Assembly: GCA_018881555.1 (NCBI GenBank)
Contig: JACAXG010000052.1
Location: 1,364,001 to 1,428,000, forward strand
DNA from: Amblyornis subalaris
Taxonomy: Eukaryota; Chordata; Aves; Passeriformes; Ptilonorhynchidae
Length of the DNA: 64,000 nt
Direction of reading: 5' to 3'
The notes beneath the pieces are model-generated. The model was not told the origin of the DNA, did not search any database, and saw only the letters and a program-made list of their open reading frames with translations. Within the stretch, counting starts at the first letter, position 1; the number at the start of each line of letters is the position of its first letter. The position numbers and the translations under genes were made by a program. Below are positions 28,901 to 56,310 of this stretch, in pieces.

Positions 28901-31900
28901 GACTGTAACATAAAAGAAATTCTTGGAAACAGAGGACGGGCAGTCACGTGGGTACAGAAGGACACGAGGGCCATGGTCCTAAGATTCTCTTTGGTAGTAA
29001 CCCATAACCTTTGAGTATTATACATCTTCTATTTCAAGAAACTCTGACATCCTTAAGAGAAATAAGGCAGCACATATCAGCAGTCACCTATTTGGGGTTT
29101 AGATCTTACATATCTCGACATCCAATTCTTTACTCTTCCCATTTGTTCAAAAAATGTATAGCTGTTCACTTAAAGGGGAATGGCTAAATGTCGGTGTCAA
29201 CTAGATGGTGGAATGGCAGAAGCAGTTTCTTGTTGCAGTGTTACTTAATCTGTATAGTTAAGACAAGTCAAGAAGGGTCTTTTCAATTTTTAGTTCCTGG
29301 ACTGAAGCCACATCTGTAACAGTGAAATGAGTAGGCTCGAGCTCTTGCCTGGCTGTGAGGCTGAATGGCCTCACAGGACAGGACAGCCAACCACCACACA
29401 GTTAAACTGCCAGTTTTCAGACAAAACAGCTGTATCCTAACTGCTTGTTAGGGAAGGGAAGGGAAGGGAAGGGAAGGGAAGGGAAGGGAAGGGAAGGGAA
29501 GGNAAGGGAAGGGAAGGGAAGGGAAGGGAAGGGAAGGGAAGGGAAGGGAAGGGAAGGGAAGGGAAGGGAAGGGAAGGGAAGGGAAGGGAAAAGCAGACAA
29601 ATGATTCATCTCAGACGAATTCTACCCATTTAACTTCACTGGTGTGCCCTATATAGGTAACTATTACGAGTTAAACCAGGTCAGGGACTATTCTAACAAA
29701 AATATCAACAGGGGCAGAATAATGCATGAGGTCCCATTTTCATACTTCTTAGTTTTCTCATAATATATGATGAATGAGACATCTAAATCAAATGCATTAT
29801 TGCTCTGAGTTTTCTTTCTTGCCAATAGGACATACAGGTCCTTCAGGTTTCATATGGTCCAAACCACATGTGTTGATCTTTTCCCACTGAATATATGTGT
29901 TCAGGGAAAAATAAGCCCTAAATAAAAATGACTCAGTTATGTTCATACATTATTTGGAACTAAACCAGTTCAAATTTTGTCACTCATATTTATCAAGCAA
30001 CTTGTATGAGAATGTAAATTCTCAGGTCAAAACCTGCATTCAAGTGCTATTTGTGCATAGCCAACAAAGCCTAGGCCATCAAATTCAGTTAACTTACTAT
30101 TTTGCACAATTGTTTTTAGATTTTCAGATATTCTCTATAGTTTTAATCATTTCGATGCTTCATATAAAAAACTTCCATTTATCAGAAAACATTGGTTTTT
30201 ATTTTTAAGTACAAAAAAAAGTTAGAGTGTCAAAGTGTCTTCAATAATGTAGAGTATCCTGCGTCCTTTGCTCATGACATATTTATTACATCTGGATTTT
30301 GCCCAGAAAAATAAATGACTGATATGAATTTATTTATTTTGTTATCACTGTTTTTAACTTTATGATAGTTGAATTCACCAAATATATTTATTATGAATGA
30401 CCCTGTCTGTCCCTCCAGAAGACCAATGGGAGTGCTATTATTGATTTCCCAAAGAGAAGGATTAGGTTCAAAACACCTGAATCAATGCCAAGAAAAAGTT
30501 TGTTTTGGTCTGAGCTTATGGCTAGTTCCTTAAGTCAAAAATAGAGCTAAAGGAAATGTTTCATCCTGATCATTAATATTAACCCATTTGAATCAAAATA
30601 TGTGTTACTCTGTGATTTTAGAAATGGAAACTGTATGGAACATGCAACCAGCCACTGTCTAGAAAAAGAGATCCAAATCGACTGGTGGCTGGAATGATGA
30701 CTAATGTTACACATGGAGAAATAATTGGTTAGGAAACAAGATGAGGAATAAATGGTAAAAGAGACAATATGACATCATTTGTCCTTGAGTGAATCTAAAA
30801 TTTATGTGACAAGACACAGGCAATTGTAAGGAATCTCAATAAGCTCAATAAACAGATGTAGGAAAAAGCTTTTATTTTTAACTTATTTATCCTATCCTAA
30901 ATCTTCTTTGAGCTAAAACTCAGACACTAGGCTTCCCCTCATCTAGTTTGAAACAGCTAAAAGATTGAAAATTAAATCTTAGCTAGTCACTGTACTCTCA
31001 CCAGACCCAAAGAGAGAATAGTAGATTACCCAGAAGACATATCCTGTGAGCAATCTTATGTCCTGATGTCCAGATCCAATTAATCACCTTCAGAGACAAT
31101 TGATTTTATTCATGCAAAGAAATCTTATAAAAGCTGTTTGAGGTTTAGCCTTTATCATGCAAATGCCTTGCTCAGGAATTACTTTAATGCAGAGTATAGC
31201 CTTCAGCACACTTTCGGTGTATAAACAAGGAGATCGGGAAAAACAGAGCTCCATTTATCCAGAAAATATCCAGCATTGTCTAGTCATTGATGAAGATCTT
31301 ATTTGCCTCGTACTCTTTGAGAATTAACACAGTGCTCCTTAGACATACTTTGGCCAACCTGCAGAGATTCATCAGGCTACTTAGATAGGTCTCCACCTAC
31401 CTTTAAAAAGGGAAGGTTTCTTTTTTTTACCTGTTCCACAGCTGCAATTCCCTTGGAGTTCAGACTGAAATGCTCCATTGTTTTGCCAGAGGACCCTTTT
31501 CTATCAGCTGCTCATCTTCTCTGCTATCTGCATTACAAGTGGATCCAGCTCTGACTCTGTGAGAGCTTTGTCTGCCTATATTTGAGGTGAGTGACTCACT
31601 AACTGCATGTCATTCCTCCCTGTGCAGAAGGCAACTCCAACGTCCACTCTAACCCTGTCTTCAAGACTTCCCAGGAACTTGATATCCTTGTATCTCAGAT
31701 AGGATTAGCCAGGAACCTGAGGATCAGTGGCATGATCCAACTTACTTGCACACATCTAAACCCTCTTCCCAAAAAAACACCCCATCCCATATACACAAAA
31801 AAAAAAAACGTGGCTGTGTTCATATTCTTTACTGGAACAGTCTCTATCATGCATCATCCCCATAACACAGCATGNGGCATTGTCTAGGCCAGCTCTAGCT

Positions 31901-32172
31901 GGCACAGTCATAACCACACTGCTATGTGGAGGTTCTCTCAAGAGTCGTGAATTTAACCCATCACATCAGTTAATAAGAAATATATGGAATTACACTTTCC
32001 TGTTTCCCAAAACTTGCTCCTGAACAATAATACTTAGGTCTATAACAGTTCTTGGTGCTTAATGCGCTGGTGTGCTTGTGAAGCAAGTCACCTCCCAAGG
32101 TGGAGGCAAAGGTGGGACATGAAGCCCTCAGAAATGGTGGCTGACTTACATTCTTAAGAACATATTCACCAA
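25988..32172. other. Intergenic stretch without a recognisable gene
   Basis: AT-rich DNA holding a 13-base A run near 26,082, an A/T homopolymer-rich patch at about 28,195-28,237 and the GGGAA array. No exon is supported. Confidence 0.6.
29451..29590 (+). repeat. (GGGAA)n pentanucleotide array, 28 units
   Basis: A perfect array of 28 GGGAA units over 140 bp, interrupted only by one ambiguous base at 29,503. Runs of three Gs separated by two As fit the G-quadruplex pattern many times over on the plus strand. Because 140 bp may approach read-length limits, the true unit number may differ. Confidence 0.97.
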
Positions 32173-32434
32173 GACATGAGGGAATGGCCTGAAGTTGTGT
32201 CAGGGGAGTTTAGATTGGATATCACGAAAAAGTTCTTCACCCAGAGGGTGGCTGGGCACTGGAACAGGCTCCCCACAGAAGTGGTCACAGCACCACTGAG
32301 AGAGTTCAAGAAGCATTTGGACAATGCTCTCAGGCACATGGTGTGATTCTTGGGGTGTCCTGTGCAGGGCCAGGAGTTGCACTCGATGATCCTTGTGGGT
32401 CCCTTCCAACTCAGCATGNTCTGTGATTCTGTGA
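32173..32434 (+). mobile_element. CR1-type LINE 3' end with tail repeats
   Basis: Contains ATCACGAAAAAGTTCTTCACC, GGGCACTGGAACAGGCTCCCC, GTGGTCACAGCACCACTGAG, a GATCCTTGTGGGTCCCTTCC segment, and the 8-bp tail repeats TCTGTGATTCTGTGAT. It matches the end of a CR1 with a relatively long 3' UTR. It is 5'-truncated, as is usual for CR1. It looks less diverged than most copies in the window. Confidence 0.9.
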
Positions 32435-34565
32435 TCACTCAGCTGCTGCTATGTGGTAGGAACTACTGATCACACATTAACAGCTAACACGAAAATTAGG
32501 GAAGGAATCTGACTCTCTAGCTGTTCCCTTCCCTTTTATTCCAGATGCAAGAAATACATATACCAGTTTCAGGTTTCACCTATTGAGCCTGCTGGGGTTT
32601 AAAATATTAAAAGGGGCAAAGGGTTGCTTAGAATAGCAGCTGCAAAAGGAATGATGAGAAAGGGAGTGGAGCATGTCTTTTATTAATAGTGAGGGCAAGC
32701 ACAGAGATACATTGGCAGGCTCATTATTGGTCTGAAGCATAACAGTGTTAACTAATGATGCCTTATGCCATCAATAAGCAGCAGTAAATCTGCCTATCTG
32801 TATTATCAGTCCATAAAAAGAGTTTAAATTTAGTAGGAATTAATTTTAACATTTTTACATTTGTACTGACAAGATATTTTTGGCAAATTGGATGTTACTA
32901 CAGAAGTTATCATACAGCAGAGAAAATTACAATTGCATTCTTAAGTGTTATGGCATCTTATCTTTGCCCTAATTCTCATGGCTTTTTGCTCTTTGCATCT
33001 GGACTTCTGGCATAACACAGCTATGAAAGAAATGTGTTCTTTCAGTCAAGTTATTCAAAGGAAGGTTTGCATCAATCTAAATGCACAGGAATCATGTCTG
33101 AGGGATGTAACTTGTATTTAACCAGGAAATTCAAACTAAAATAAAGTGTCTTGTTTGCAAGGGCATTCTGTGTTTAAAAACAGAGGAAGGAATGATCCTC
33201 ATTCACGTCATTAGAGTAGGTAGGCAAGGAATCTATATGAGGACATGGGCTAATGGGTTATCATTCCCTCATATTGAACCTAAAAATACAACTTCAGTAC
33301 TTTATTTTTGACAGAATAGGAGCTAGCTCATTCTGCTGACTATGAACAGAAATAGGGGAAATGGCTCAGATATACTGAAATCCTCTTTGACATTTAGCCC
33401 AAATTAGAATGACCCTTTTGGAAGATGCAATATTTGCACTTGCTTTTCTTCCTTGTCATTTAATTTTCTTCCTCAACCGCTAACCAGAAAAAGAAAAGAT
33501 GAGAAGCCAAGTGCAAGACAGTTATTGCACAATTTCAGTCCTGACTAGAAAAAAAAATTAGAAATGGACATACACTGACTTTCTGTTCAGTTAAAGTTAC
33601 TTTCAAAAAGTGCCCAGAGCTGCATCTGCTAACCCAAACTGAATGCACACTCCAGCTAACATGAGGTAATGCAGTGCTGTCTACTTCTGTTCAGTTACTT
33701 TGCACATTTTACATGGTCCCTTTCTAAAAGACAATTGCATATAAATGTCAACCACACCAGAAAACGAACACAGGACATGGCGTAAATCCCTGAACCATTT
33801 GATCTGCTGTGCAGATCAGTGAGCACAGGAAGACAAAGATGTGCTAGAGCTGGGTTCATAGGCCACCAGGAGATTGGCATGGTGAAGAATGAGAAATGAA
33901 CAGTACAAACCTGGAATGGTGAGAATGATGCAGAAGAATCTTGGAAACCACAACATTACTTGTCATTTTCAAGATGCTGAATATTTATTTATTTTAAGGA
34001 CATTATCATTATCTGCAGGTGCAAAACTGGAGAATTTATTCTCTGCTTACAAAGAGTCTTTAGCAAGATAGATTCATGGACTGCAGCTAAGTTTGGAAAA
34101 GGCTTTCTAAGAATTCCTCACCTGTTTGTATAGTCTTTCAGAAACCTAAAGCTGAAATTTCCACACAGAATTAAATACACTTTATTCTGCCCACTTACTA
34201 CAGCATCACAACCCTTATTCAGTTACAGTGAAAAGACTATAAATAAGTCCGTAGGAAAATGAAGGACTCAGAGGAGGTTTAAGCCTCTGCAAACTGAAAC
34301 AGAGCAAGATCAAGTTTCTAGAGGTAAAAATTGAAACAGTAGAAGAAATATCAGCAAATTTCATCTGTGATGGATAGGTGAGATGATAGGAGCAATGTTC
34401 ATACATCAGTTTTGTCAAAACAGATATCTGAGTCATGATGTTTGCTTGAGACTCTGTGAATATGAAGGTCTCTCTGTGTAATACATTGATGTCATATCCA
34501 GAAGCTTTGAAGAAGGAGAGCTGGAGAAGAAATCAGAGGACTGTCCTGAGAAGAAATGGTATTCT

Positions 34566-34629
34566 GTGGTTTCCAGCAAAGTTCAAGTTCTTCTGTGGCT
34601 GTGGCTTCCAGTAAAGTTCAAGTTCTTCT
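34566..34629 (+). repeat. Local tandem duplication (about 32-37 bp unit, two copies)
   Basis: The stretch TTTCCAGCAAAGTTCAAGTT followed by CTTCT recurs once as CTTCCAGTAAAGTTCAAGTT and CTTCT, with a GTGG-containing spacer. The two copies differ by a few substitutions. Confidence 0.85.
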
Positions 34630-34773
34630 ACAGGAAGATTTTAATAGGTGTGATCAAGGCTACAGAAAGTATATCAGGTATTACAGGAAGAGATATGCCA
34701 GCAGCAGGATTTCAATGACTGGGTGATAAAAATAAAATAATAATAAAAAAACCAAAAGAGAAAGAAAACAAAC

Positions 34774-34826
34774 CAATAACAACAACAACAACGACAACAA
34801 CAAAACAAACAAAAAAAACCAAAACA
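34774..34826 (+). repeat. (CAA)n microsatellite within an A-rich tract
   Basis: A run of AAC/CAA units (AACAACAACAACAACGACAA) continuing into CAAAACAAAC and poly-A. The flanks from about 34,728 are also A-rich. Confidence 0.9.
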
Positions 34827-34944
34827 GGGTAAAGTNAAGAAACTAGCTGTAGAGAACAGTTAACAATGGAATAGAAATAGACCAGAACCCTGAAGACTAC
34901 ATTTGTACCCCATGAGAACTAGGGGAAAATGAAGTGTGCATTGA

Positions 34945-34973
34945 AATTGTGTAATAGTAATTGTGTAATAGTA
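34945..34973 (+). repeat. 14-bp tandem duplication
   Basis: AATTGTGTAATAGT is present twice in direct succession, identical in both copies. Confidence 0.93.
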
Positions 34974-35535
34974 AACTAGGTTGGTTTACTTGAAAAAAAT
35001 GAATGGCACTAGCAGAAAGTCTTCAGCTTAAAAAAGTGTTAGAATGAGTTTAAGGAGTTAATTTCTGGCTGATATTGGGGAGAATATGACTTCACTGGCC
35101 TGGAAGTTTAAGAGAAAGAGATATAGGTACTCTTCTCTAGCAAAGCAGAGAAAGAAGGGTCATGAAGGGGAGATCAAAATAAAATGGTACCTAAAGGTCA
35201 AGGATGGGGAGAGAGCTAAAAACAGGTTAGGGAGAACTTTTCCCTGGAGAAATCAAAATGTATTTTTGAACAGGAAGTAGCTTTGGAGAGTTCCTCTTGA
35301 AACAAGAATACTCCATTTCCTGGAGATAAAAAATAGATTGCTGTTAGGAGCAAAGAAGTCCACTTCAGAGATTGGTGGCTCGATCTAAGAACAAATATGT
35401 GACCGGGCTACTAGACCATCCAGAGGACCTTACTGTAGATCTGCGAACTCAGAAACAAGTGAGGTAATGCTCTGTTAATGACTGCGAGTGGACTGAATGT
35501 ACAAAATTCATGTCTGTGCCAGTTGGGTACCAGAG

Positions 35536-35651
35536 TTCTGGGCTCCTCAGTACAAAAGAGATGCAGAGTTACTGGCGAGGTTCCAGCAAAAGGCCACAAA
35601 GATGATCACCTCCAGAAGTCCATTCCAACCTCAACCCTTATGTGATTCTGA
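35536..35651 (+). mobile_element. Internally deleted CR1-type fragment
   Basis: An ORF2-like part (CTGGGCTCCTCAGTACAAAAG, GAGATGCAGAGTTACTGG, CCACAAAGATGATC) runs directly into a 3' UTR part (CCTCCAGAAGTCCATTCCAAC, CTCAACCCTTATGTGATTCTG). The several hundred bases that normally separate them are missing. Confidence 0.75.
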
Positions 35652-36973
35652 TGATAGTATCTGTGGACACCAAACCTACTCAACTGAAGGACCAAAGACA
35701 GCAGAAGATGTCACACAAAATTACAGCATTTAGAAACCAAAATGAATTGCAGAAAAACAAAACAAAACAACTCCAATGCACCTGGGAGAAAAAAACCCAG
35801 CAAACTAAGAGAAGAGTCCATCGTGTAGCAACAGAGTGGTCTGTCTTTTATGGAGGTCTTTGAGGTTGCAAGTCAACATGTCTGTGGGTTATGTTAAAGG
35901 TTTATTTTAATAGTGACTGTGCACCTGAACAAAGGAACCTGCTTAGGCCTTTAAGCCCTGATTCTCCAGTCTGCTAAAATAATGTAAAACATGTTTGTAA
36001 TGGAAGAAAAGTTTTCGAACCCAGAACCATCTTGGTACCATCAATAAAAAGTCAGATGTCAAGGCTTCTTCCAGAGGCCACCTTCTATAAATAAAACAGC
36101 ATCTAGAGACAGAATTCCTGTTTTGCCTTGGCTGACAGCATACAATCCTCTAGCACTAAATATAGATGCATGTAAAAACTGATACTAACAGTTTGAACCT
36201 TTACCATGTAAAAGGAGAAGACGTTACTCCATTACAACCTTTGTAAATGGTAGAGGCTAAATTTTGTTGCAAAATGCACAAGGTAACAATAATACGTGCC
36301 TGTTTTCAATATATTAAGGACTGTGTTTGTTGCGGTCCTGAGAAGACATGCATCTGTAGTAACTAGAGACTATCTATGTAGAATACAAATCCTTCAGCAA
36401 CACCTTGAAAAATGTAGTTAAAGCAGCCATCTCATCAAGCAGCTGCAAAGATTTGAAAGAGTGTGGTTTTAATTCATTAGAGCTGGGCGTCTCAAATACC
36501 CCCTATCAAAAATTTGGTATCTAGTGGAACCAGCAGTGTGAGGAACTTCCTAAAAGATAATAGCCAGCTTCAGTGTTTGCTGACCTGCAGAAGAGAGTGC
36601 TCTGATGTTCTCTGAACTGAGAGTTGATGAGCTACCAAGCTATTTCCACGGCCAACATCCAAAACTGAAAAATACCCAAGTACTGTTTTCATCCTCAATC
36701 CAACATTTGTTTGAAATAAAAGTGAAGAGCTTCTTCAAAGATCTGCTCGGTTAGGATACTGAACATACAAGATCTTCTTATGTCTTATAAGAGAAAATCT
36801 TAGAGCCCAAGGTCATGACATAAATCTGTCGAAAACCTTTTGTAGATCTCTGAGCATTTGAGTAGCTTCCAGTTAACCACATAAACAGTGCTCCTACGTC
36901 TTGAGTATATGGCATCTAAACACTCTCACTTGCTTATTCCCCTGGATCTGTCAGTGCAGTCCGGTGAAAGTTG

Positions 36974-37045
36974 CAGAATCATAGAGTCACTTAGGTTGGA
37001 AAAGACACTTAGGATCCTTAAGTCCCCTCAATGGAACAACTCTCA
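36974..37045 (-). mobile_element. Short CR1-like 3' fragment
   Basis: CAGAATCATAGAGTCACTTAG followed by GTTGGAAAAGACACTTAGGATC resembles the reverse complement of a CR1 tail. It becomes unrecognisable after about 70 bp. Confidence 0.65.
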
Positions 37046-40000
37046 CCTTAGAAATGGAAGTGTCTCCCTCCAACCAAGCAAAAGATCCCAGGGACTATTT
37101 TAGTTGTTAGGAAGTGCAGCCATGTTACTGCCCAGAAGGAACCCTGGTGCCTTGGGGCAAGAACCAGCTTTCATTACTATTTAGGGTTGGCCANGGTAAT
37201 AGATTTGATTTGGAGCTAGGTGGAACCATCCTATACGGAGCCAAGCATGAAGCAAACAAGAAGCCTGTGGACAGCCAGATGTCTGGCACATGAAATCTCT
37301 CCCCAGCACTCTTTTACTTCACATCATGGATTTCCTTATTCTAATGATTTTAACGGAATGATTTTATTGGTGTACAGCTTATCAGTACATTTTAAAGCCA
37401 GAATATGGTGGCAGATTTGCTCTATCTAGATGAACGCAGTGTTTGTATTACACCACCACACTTGCATAAAAGCATGGATGAGTGAATCACTGCACCTCTT
37501 ATTGGGGTAAGACATTTTGTCTGGAAATGAATTTAATCCAGACTTGAAAAGCATGCCTGGAGTGATCTCTGTGTAACAACATAAACAATGTATGGTCAGT
37601 TATCACCTCCTTTGTATAAACGCATGCATTATCCAGCAGCTGAAACATTCACTTTTTTTCTTTAACAACTGATCTTATCAAGGCTTCCTCGGAGATTCTG
37701 ATCCAAACTCCTACTACAGCTGGAATTTAAAAGTAAACTTGCTCAACTTTATTCTATTGAAGTATTATGGGGTTAAAAAAAAAAAAAGTAGTTTTCATAA
37801 TTTCCATAAAATTCAGAAATGCTGCTCTTTCAAACCTGCAGCTACCTCCCCAAACCCATTTCAGTAAATTTCCCCTTAATAGACAGAGATTCAATGTATT
37901 TTTTTACCTCAATTTAATTACATGCTGCTGTATCAGTTTCAGAACTGTAATTTAACTTGTGATTTCCTTTGCTGCTGCTGAATAGGAAGGATGAGGAGAA
38001 TAAATTTTACTAAGTGGCATATTGGTTTCAATCTGAGAGTTAGATGGGAAAATAAAATTGCAGTTAGCAACCTGTCTGACTCAAAGGCTTGAACTTAATT
38101 CCATATAAAAATCCTTGTACTCTTATTAAAAAGGACTATAAGACACAGAAAAAATGTTGTCTTCTTANTACAAATTTGATGGTATTTCATTATTTTGCAT
38201 CTTGCTGGTTTAAGATAAAATACGGAATGATATACAATGTAACCTACATTTAAGCAGGTATCTGCACCCAAACTTCATGTTTGATTTGTGCTATCCACCG
38301 GTATTATTTTCTTATAACTTTTTATGATAAAATAAATTTTGCTTCATTGTTTCAAGAGTTAGGTATAATGTCAACACACGGCAGTTGACAGCCAACACTT
38401 TTATTTATGGAAGTTCCTTAGCTTTGTAGAAAAAGAGACAAAGCATAGCTATACATCATACTAAAAAGAATTTCATATTTTTGCAAAAGTTTAGATTAAG
38501 AAAAGAGACATATAATGTCATCTTCTTTACAATCTGTCCACTATATAAACATATGCAGTTACAAAACTGCAATATCCTAATATCTCAATTTCTCAAAGTA
38601 CATTTATTCTTTTAAAATTGCTGTGGGCAATGTTTCTATGGTAACTTCTGAAACACAGAAGATTATTTTCTGACTTTAATTCAACTCATGCATCTAATGA
38701 GTGGCTCACACTGAGACAACTATTCTTTCTATTCATCCCAGACTTGCCCCAGTTAGTGGGCAAATTTCCACCAGACTCAATAAAAAGAAAAGCAGTCCTG
38801 ATTGGGCAGATTTCTGAGGCTGCTTAATTTCCGAACAACATAAACAGAAAACTAATGAGATTTGCAAAAGTACCTGCAAACTCATAACAAAATTCTCATT
38901 TATTCAGTAGGTATAACATGAATTAAAATATACAGTCCTGTGGTGTGTCTCCTGAGCTTGTTAATGAAAGGATTTTTTTGATGCCATAATTGTGACCACT
39001 TCTCATGATTTATATTACATATAACATAATAATCTTTAAAGTCTTTCTGTTGTTAAAAATCATCCCGGTGGTGTTTACAAGTTATCCAGTCTCTACTTTG
39101 TGTATGACATTCTAAATCAGAAAAAAAAAAAAAGTTGCTGATGGAAATGTTGTAGCTGACTTATAATTAAAATTGTGACTGGCCACAATTCATACAACTG
39201 TTAATATCTGGTGAGATGGAATGCAGTGGAAGTGCAGAATATAATAAAATGAGTCTCAGACAGTCTGGAGGATCTTTTAAAAAGGAGTCCAGCTTTCTCT
39301 GTTCTGTACAAATGTGAACTTTCCATAGGACAAAGAGTACTTCTGCTTTCCAGAAAAAAAAAAAAAGCCAGATACATTACCAGCAGTTTGCATAATCTTA
39401 TATAATGTATTCCATACAGTTCAGTAAGGAATTTCTTTCATTGCTTAATTAGCAGAGGCCATTTAAGGGGCAACAGTCTATTATATTTACAGACGTTTTT
39501 CTCTTGTTACCATCTAGATTAACCTTGTTAGTTGATCTTAATTTAAATTACAGTAATTTGCCAAGATATGCTATATGTTCTTGGTATCTAATACAGTATT
39601 ATCTTAATCCTCACATAAATTTCTGTGAAACTGTGTTTTCCTTTAATTTTCACTAATTAAAGCAGATTTATACCACAGCATATGCTCATTTTAATTCCTC
39701 AAATATCTGAAAAAATGCTAGAAACAAAAAAGGGTGGTAAGTTTAGNTAGTTGCAGCCGGAAACATCTTAGATGCTTCATCACATAGATTCATTTTGTGC
39801 AATATAAAAGAGTAATGTGCTTCAGGTATCAGCATCTGCCCAAAGTTCTGTATATACTAAGTACTGTATATACTAATGCTAAACATTTCAGAAACTANAT
39901 TGCTGTTACTAGAACTTCTGGAGGTGAAGTAAGTGGCAGCAATGAGCTGCCACTAGTAGCAAACATATCCTGTGGAGCTGTGATAATAAAATGTTAGCAA

Positions 40001-41379
40001 ACGTATCTCATTGTAGTCGCAATCTATTTCTTGATGGTCAGGATCAGCATAGAAGCTTTTGAGACATAGCAGGAACCTTGAAGTAAAAAAACATTTTGAA
40101 ATAAAAGTTAATGCTATGTTAATTGGCAAGAATTTCTAATAAAAATCAAAATTGCATTTAACAAAACATTGTTCGCTTATGGATTGTTGAATTGGAAATT
40201 GAGAAAATGCAGAAGCAAAAACTGAAAAGGCTTTGTTTAAATCTCCAGGGCTCAGAATAGAATATTGAATTCAATATTCGTACTTTTATCACTGGGAGAC
40301 GAGTCAACTCTGGTGTTTAAAAATGAATCATGCTGCAAAAAAAAAAGTCTTGAAAATCCTGAACTTGGAAAGATCAGTCTTCCAGCTAGAGTGTAATCGG
40401 CCTCCAGGTACCCTTGTACAGTTTAGAAGTGACTTTGCTCCACAAATACTGTAATTTAAAATGGGAAGAAAAATCACTGTGACATAAATTAGGAAATTGA
40501 TCAAGCATTATTAAATGGGAAAGGCGTTTAATATAGCAGTCTTCTAAACAAAGATGGAGATATGAAAACGAAGCTAAATGAGGACAAGAAAAGGCTGTCT
40601 GCTACAGTAGCGCAAGAAGATGTTAGCAGGAGATGCTGGAAAGATAAGATAAATCAGACCACCAATTTTTGAAAAAAGCATTTGGTTTCAGTGTTTTCCC
40701 CTATGGTTATGTCAATAATGAATGTGAGCGGGTCACTTCTGTAATGAAGCATGTATATATATTCAAAATTTAGCGTCCAGCACGATTTAAGAAAAAGAAT
40801 ATCAGGGAGATGTTCATGGAGATGCTGGAAAACAGCTTTACATTCAACTCATTAGTTAGACGTGCCATTGTCTCCAACTTGCATAGGCTGTTCTTAGTCT
40901 CCACAAAATCCTGTACAAATCTCTTTCCCCCTTTCCTTACGCTTCACTGAAGGGTGCAACGACTGGAACGAGTTCACTGAGATCAGATACCTCGCTAAGG
41001 CTGCCCAAAGCGGCAACCAACCAGATAACCGAACTGCAACTTCAGAGCAGTCAAAATACTGTTTCTGATGTAAGAAAGGTTTTGTGAAGCGCTTTAAAAC
41101 GTGGCACTAAACTCGTAGAAGTTGCACAGGCAGCTTTTCCAGCGTGTGCGCTCCTCGGGGTGTGCAAGGGGGTGTCCGCAGCAAGGAGAACCCCCTACCC
41201 AGCTACTGGGAGGGAACCTCGGACAGGACAGCGGGGAAATGCCCTCTTTCCCCCAAGCGGCCTCCAGCAATGCCCATACCTCTTGTAACAACCCTTCTGA
41301 AAAATTTTTCAAAGCCCGCAAAGTTGCTTCTTTAGGCTGCCACAGTCAACCTGGTACAAGACAAGGGGGAGGTCGCAGC
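37046..41379. other. EDNRB upstream flank, no recognisable gene
   Basis: About 4.3 kb of AT-rich DNA immediately before the CpG island, with short A-runs near 39,120 and 39,352. It may hold proximal regulatory elements, but none can be assigned from sequence alone. Confidence 0.55.
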
Positions 41380-41815
41380 GCATGTCGCCTGGTCTGTACC
41401 GAGGTTGGGAGTCCTTCGGCCNGGGGCGACTCGTGACAGCGGTGATGGGAGGCTCCGCAGGGCCGGCGGGCGGGGGGGCTGGGCCGGGCTCCGCGGGGGG
41501 AGGAGGGCGCGGGTGGGGTCTGGCTGTGACTGATGGGCCAGATGCGGTTGAATGTTTTAGAAAAGGGGGGGGCCCCGCACCGCCGGCGCGGCTTTAGCCA
41601 CGGGGTCTGGTGCGCGGCTGACGGACACCGGGCTCTGCCGCAAGCGCCCGTCCCTCCCGCCTCCCCGAGCGGAGCGCCCGTCGCTGGCGAGCGGCGGCAG
41701 CCGGGCGCGGGCGGAGACACGCAGCCGGGGCGCGGAGCGCGGCCACAGCCAGCGCGGCGCGTTTCCCTCGCCTGGCCGGCGGGCGCGGAGGATCAGGTCG
41801 GCTGCGCTCGGCGAG

Positions 41816-42002
41816 GTGAGGGGGAGAGGAGCGGGGCACGGAGCGGGAGGACGCCGAGCAGGTCCGGCCGGAGGGACTGCTCGCCCCGGCCGCCGCGCAG
41901 GTTTTCGCCCCGGCGCTGCTCTGCAGCCCGCACCGCCCGGGGGGGCGAGCGGCGGGGCGCGGTGTGCCCGCAGCTGACGCCCTGTCCCCTCTCTCCGCGC
42001 AG
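41816..42002 (+). other. EDNRB: Probable 5' UTR intron of EDNRB (187 bp)
   Basis: A strong donor (GAG|GTGAGG) at 41816 pairs with a good acceptor ending at 42002, preceded by a pyrimidine-rich stretch (CCCTGTCCCCTCTCTCCGCGCAG). Splicing would join a non-coding exon ending at 41815 to the exon starting at 42003, 45 nt before the ATG. The intron is very GC-rich and short. Human EDNRB also has upstream non-coding exon variants, but this pairing is inferred from splice motifs only. Confidence 0.5.
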
Positions 42003-42047
42003 GTCGGCGCTGACGGCAGCGGGGGCAATCTGCCGTGCCGCACAGCC

Positions 42048-56310
<14,263 letters not shown>

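Larger units (their letters stand above)
32435..35535. other. Intergenic stretch without a recognisable gene
   Basis: Contains A-rich simple sequence and small tandem duplications. A perfect 8-bp inverted repeat with a 3-base loop lies at 33,800-33,818 (TGATCTGC/GCAGATCA). No gene is supported. Confidence 0.6.

Noticed and set aside
29445..29633. Open frame of repeated GKGRE residues
   Set aside because: It is only the translation of the GGGAA microsatellite.
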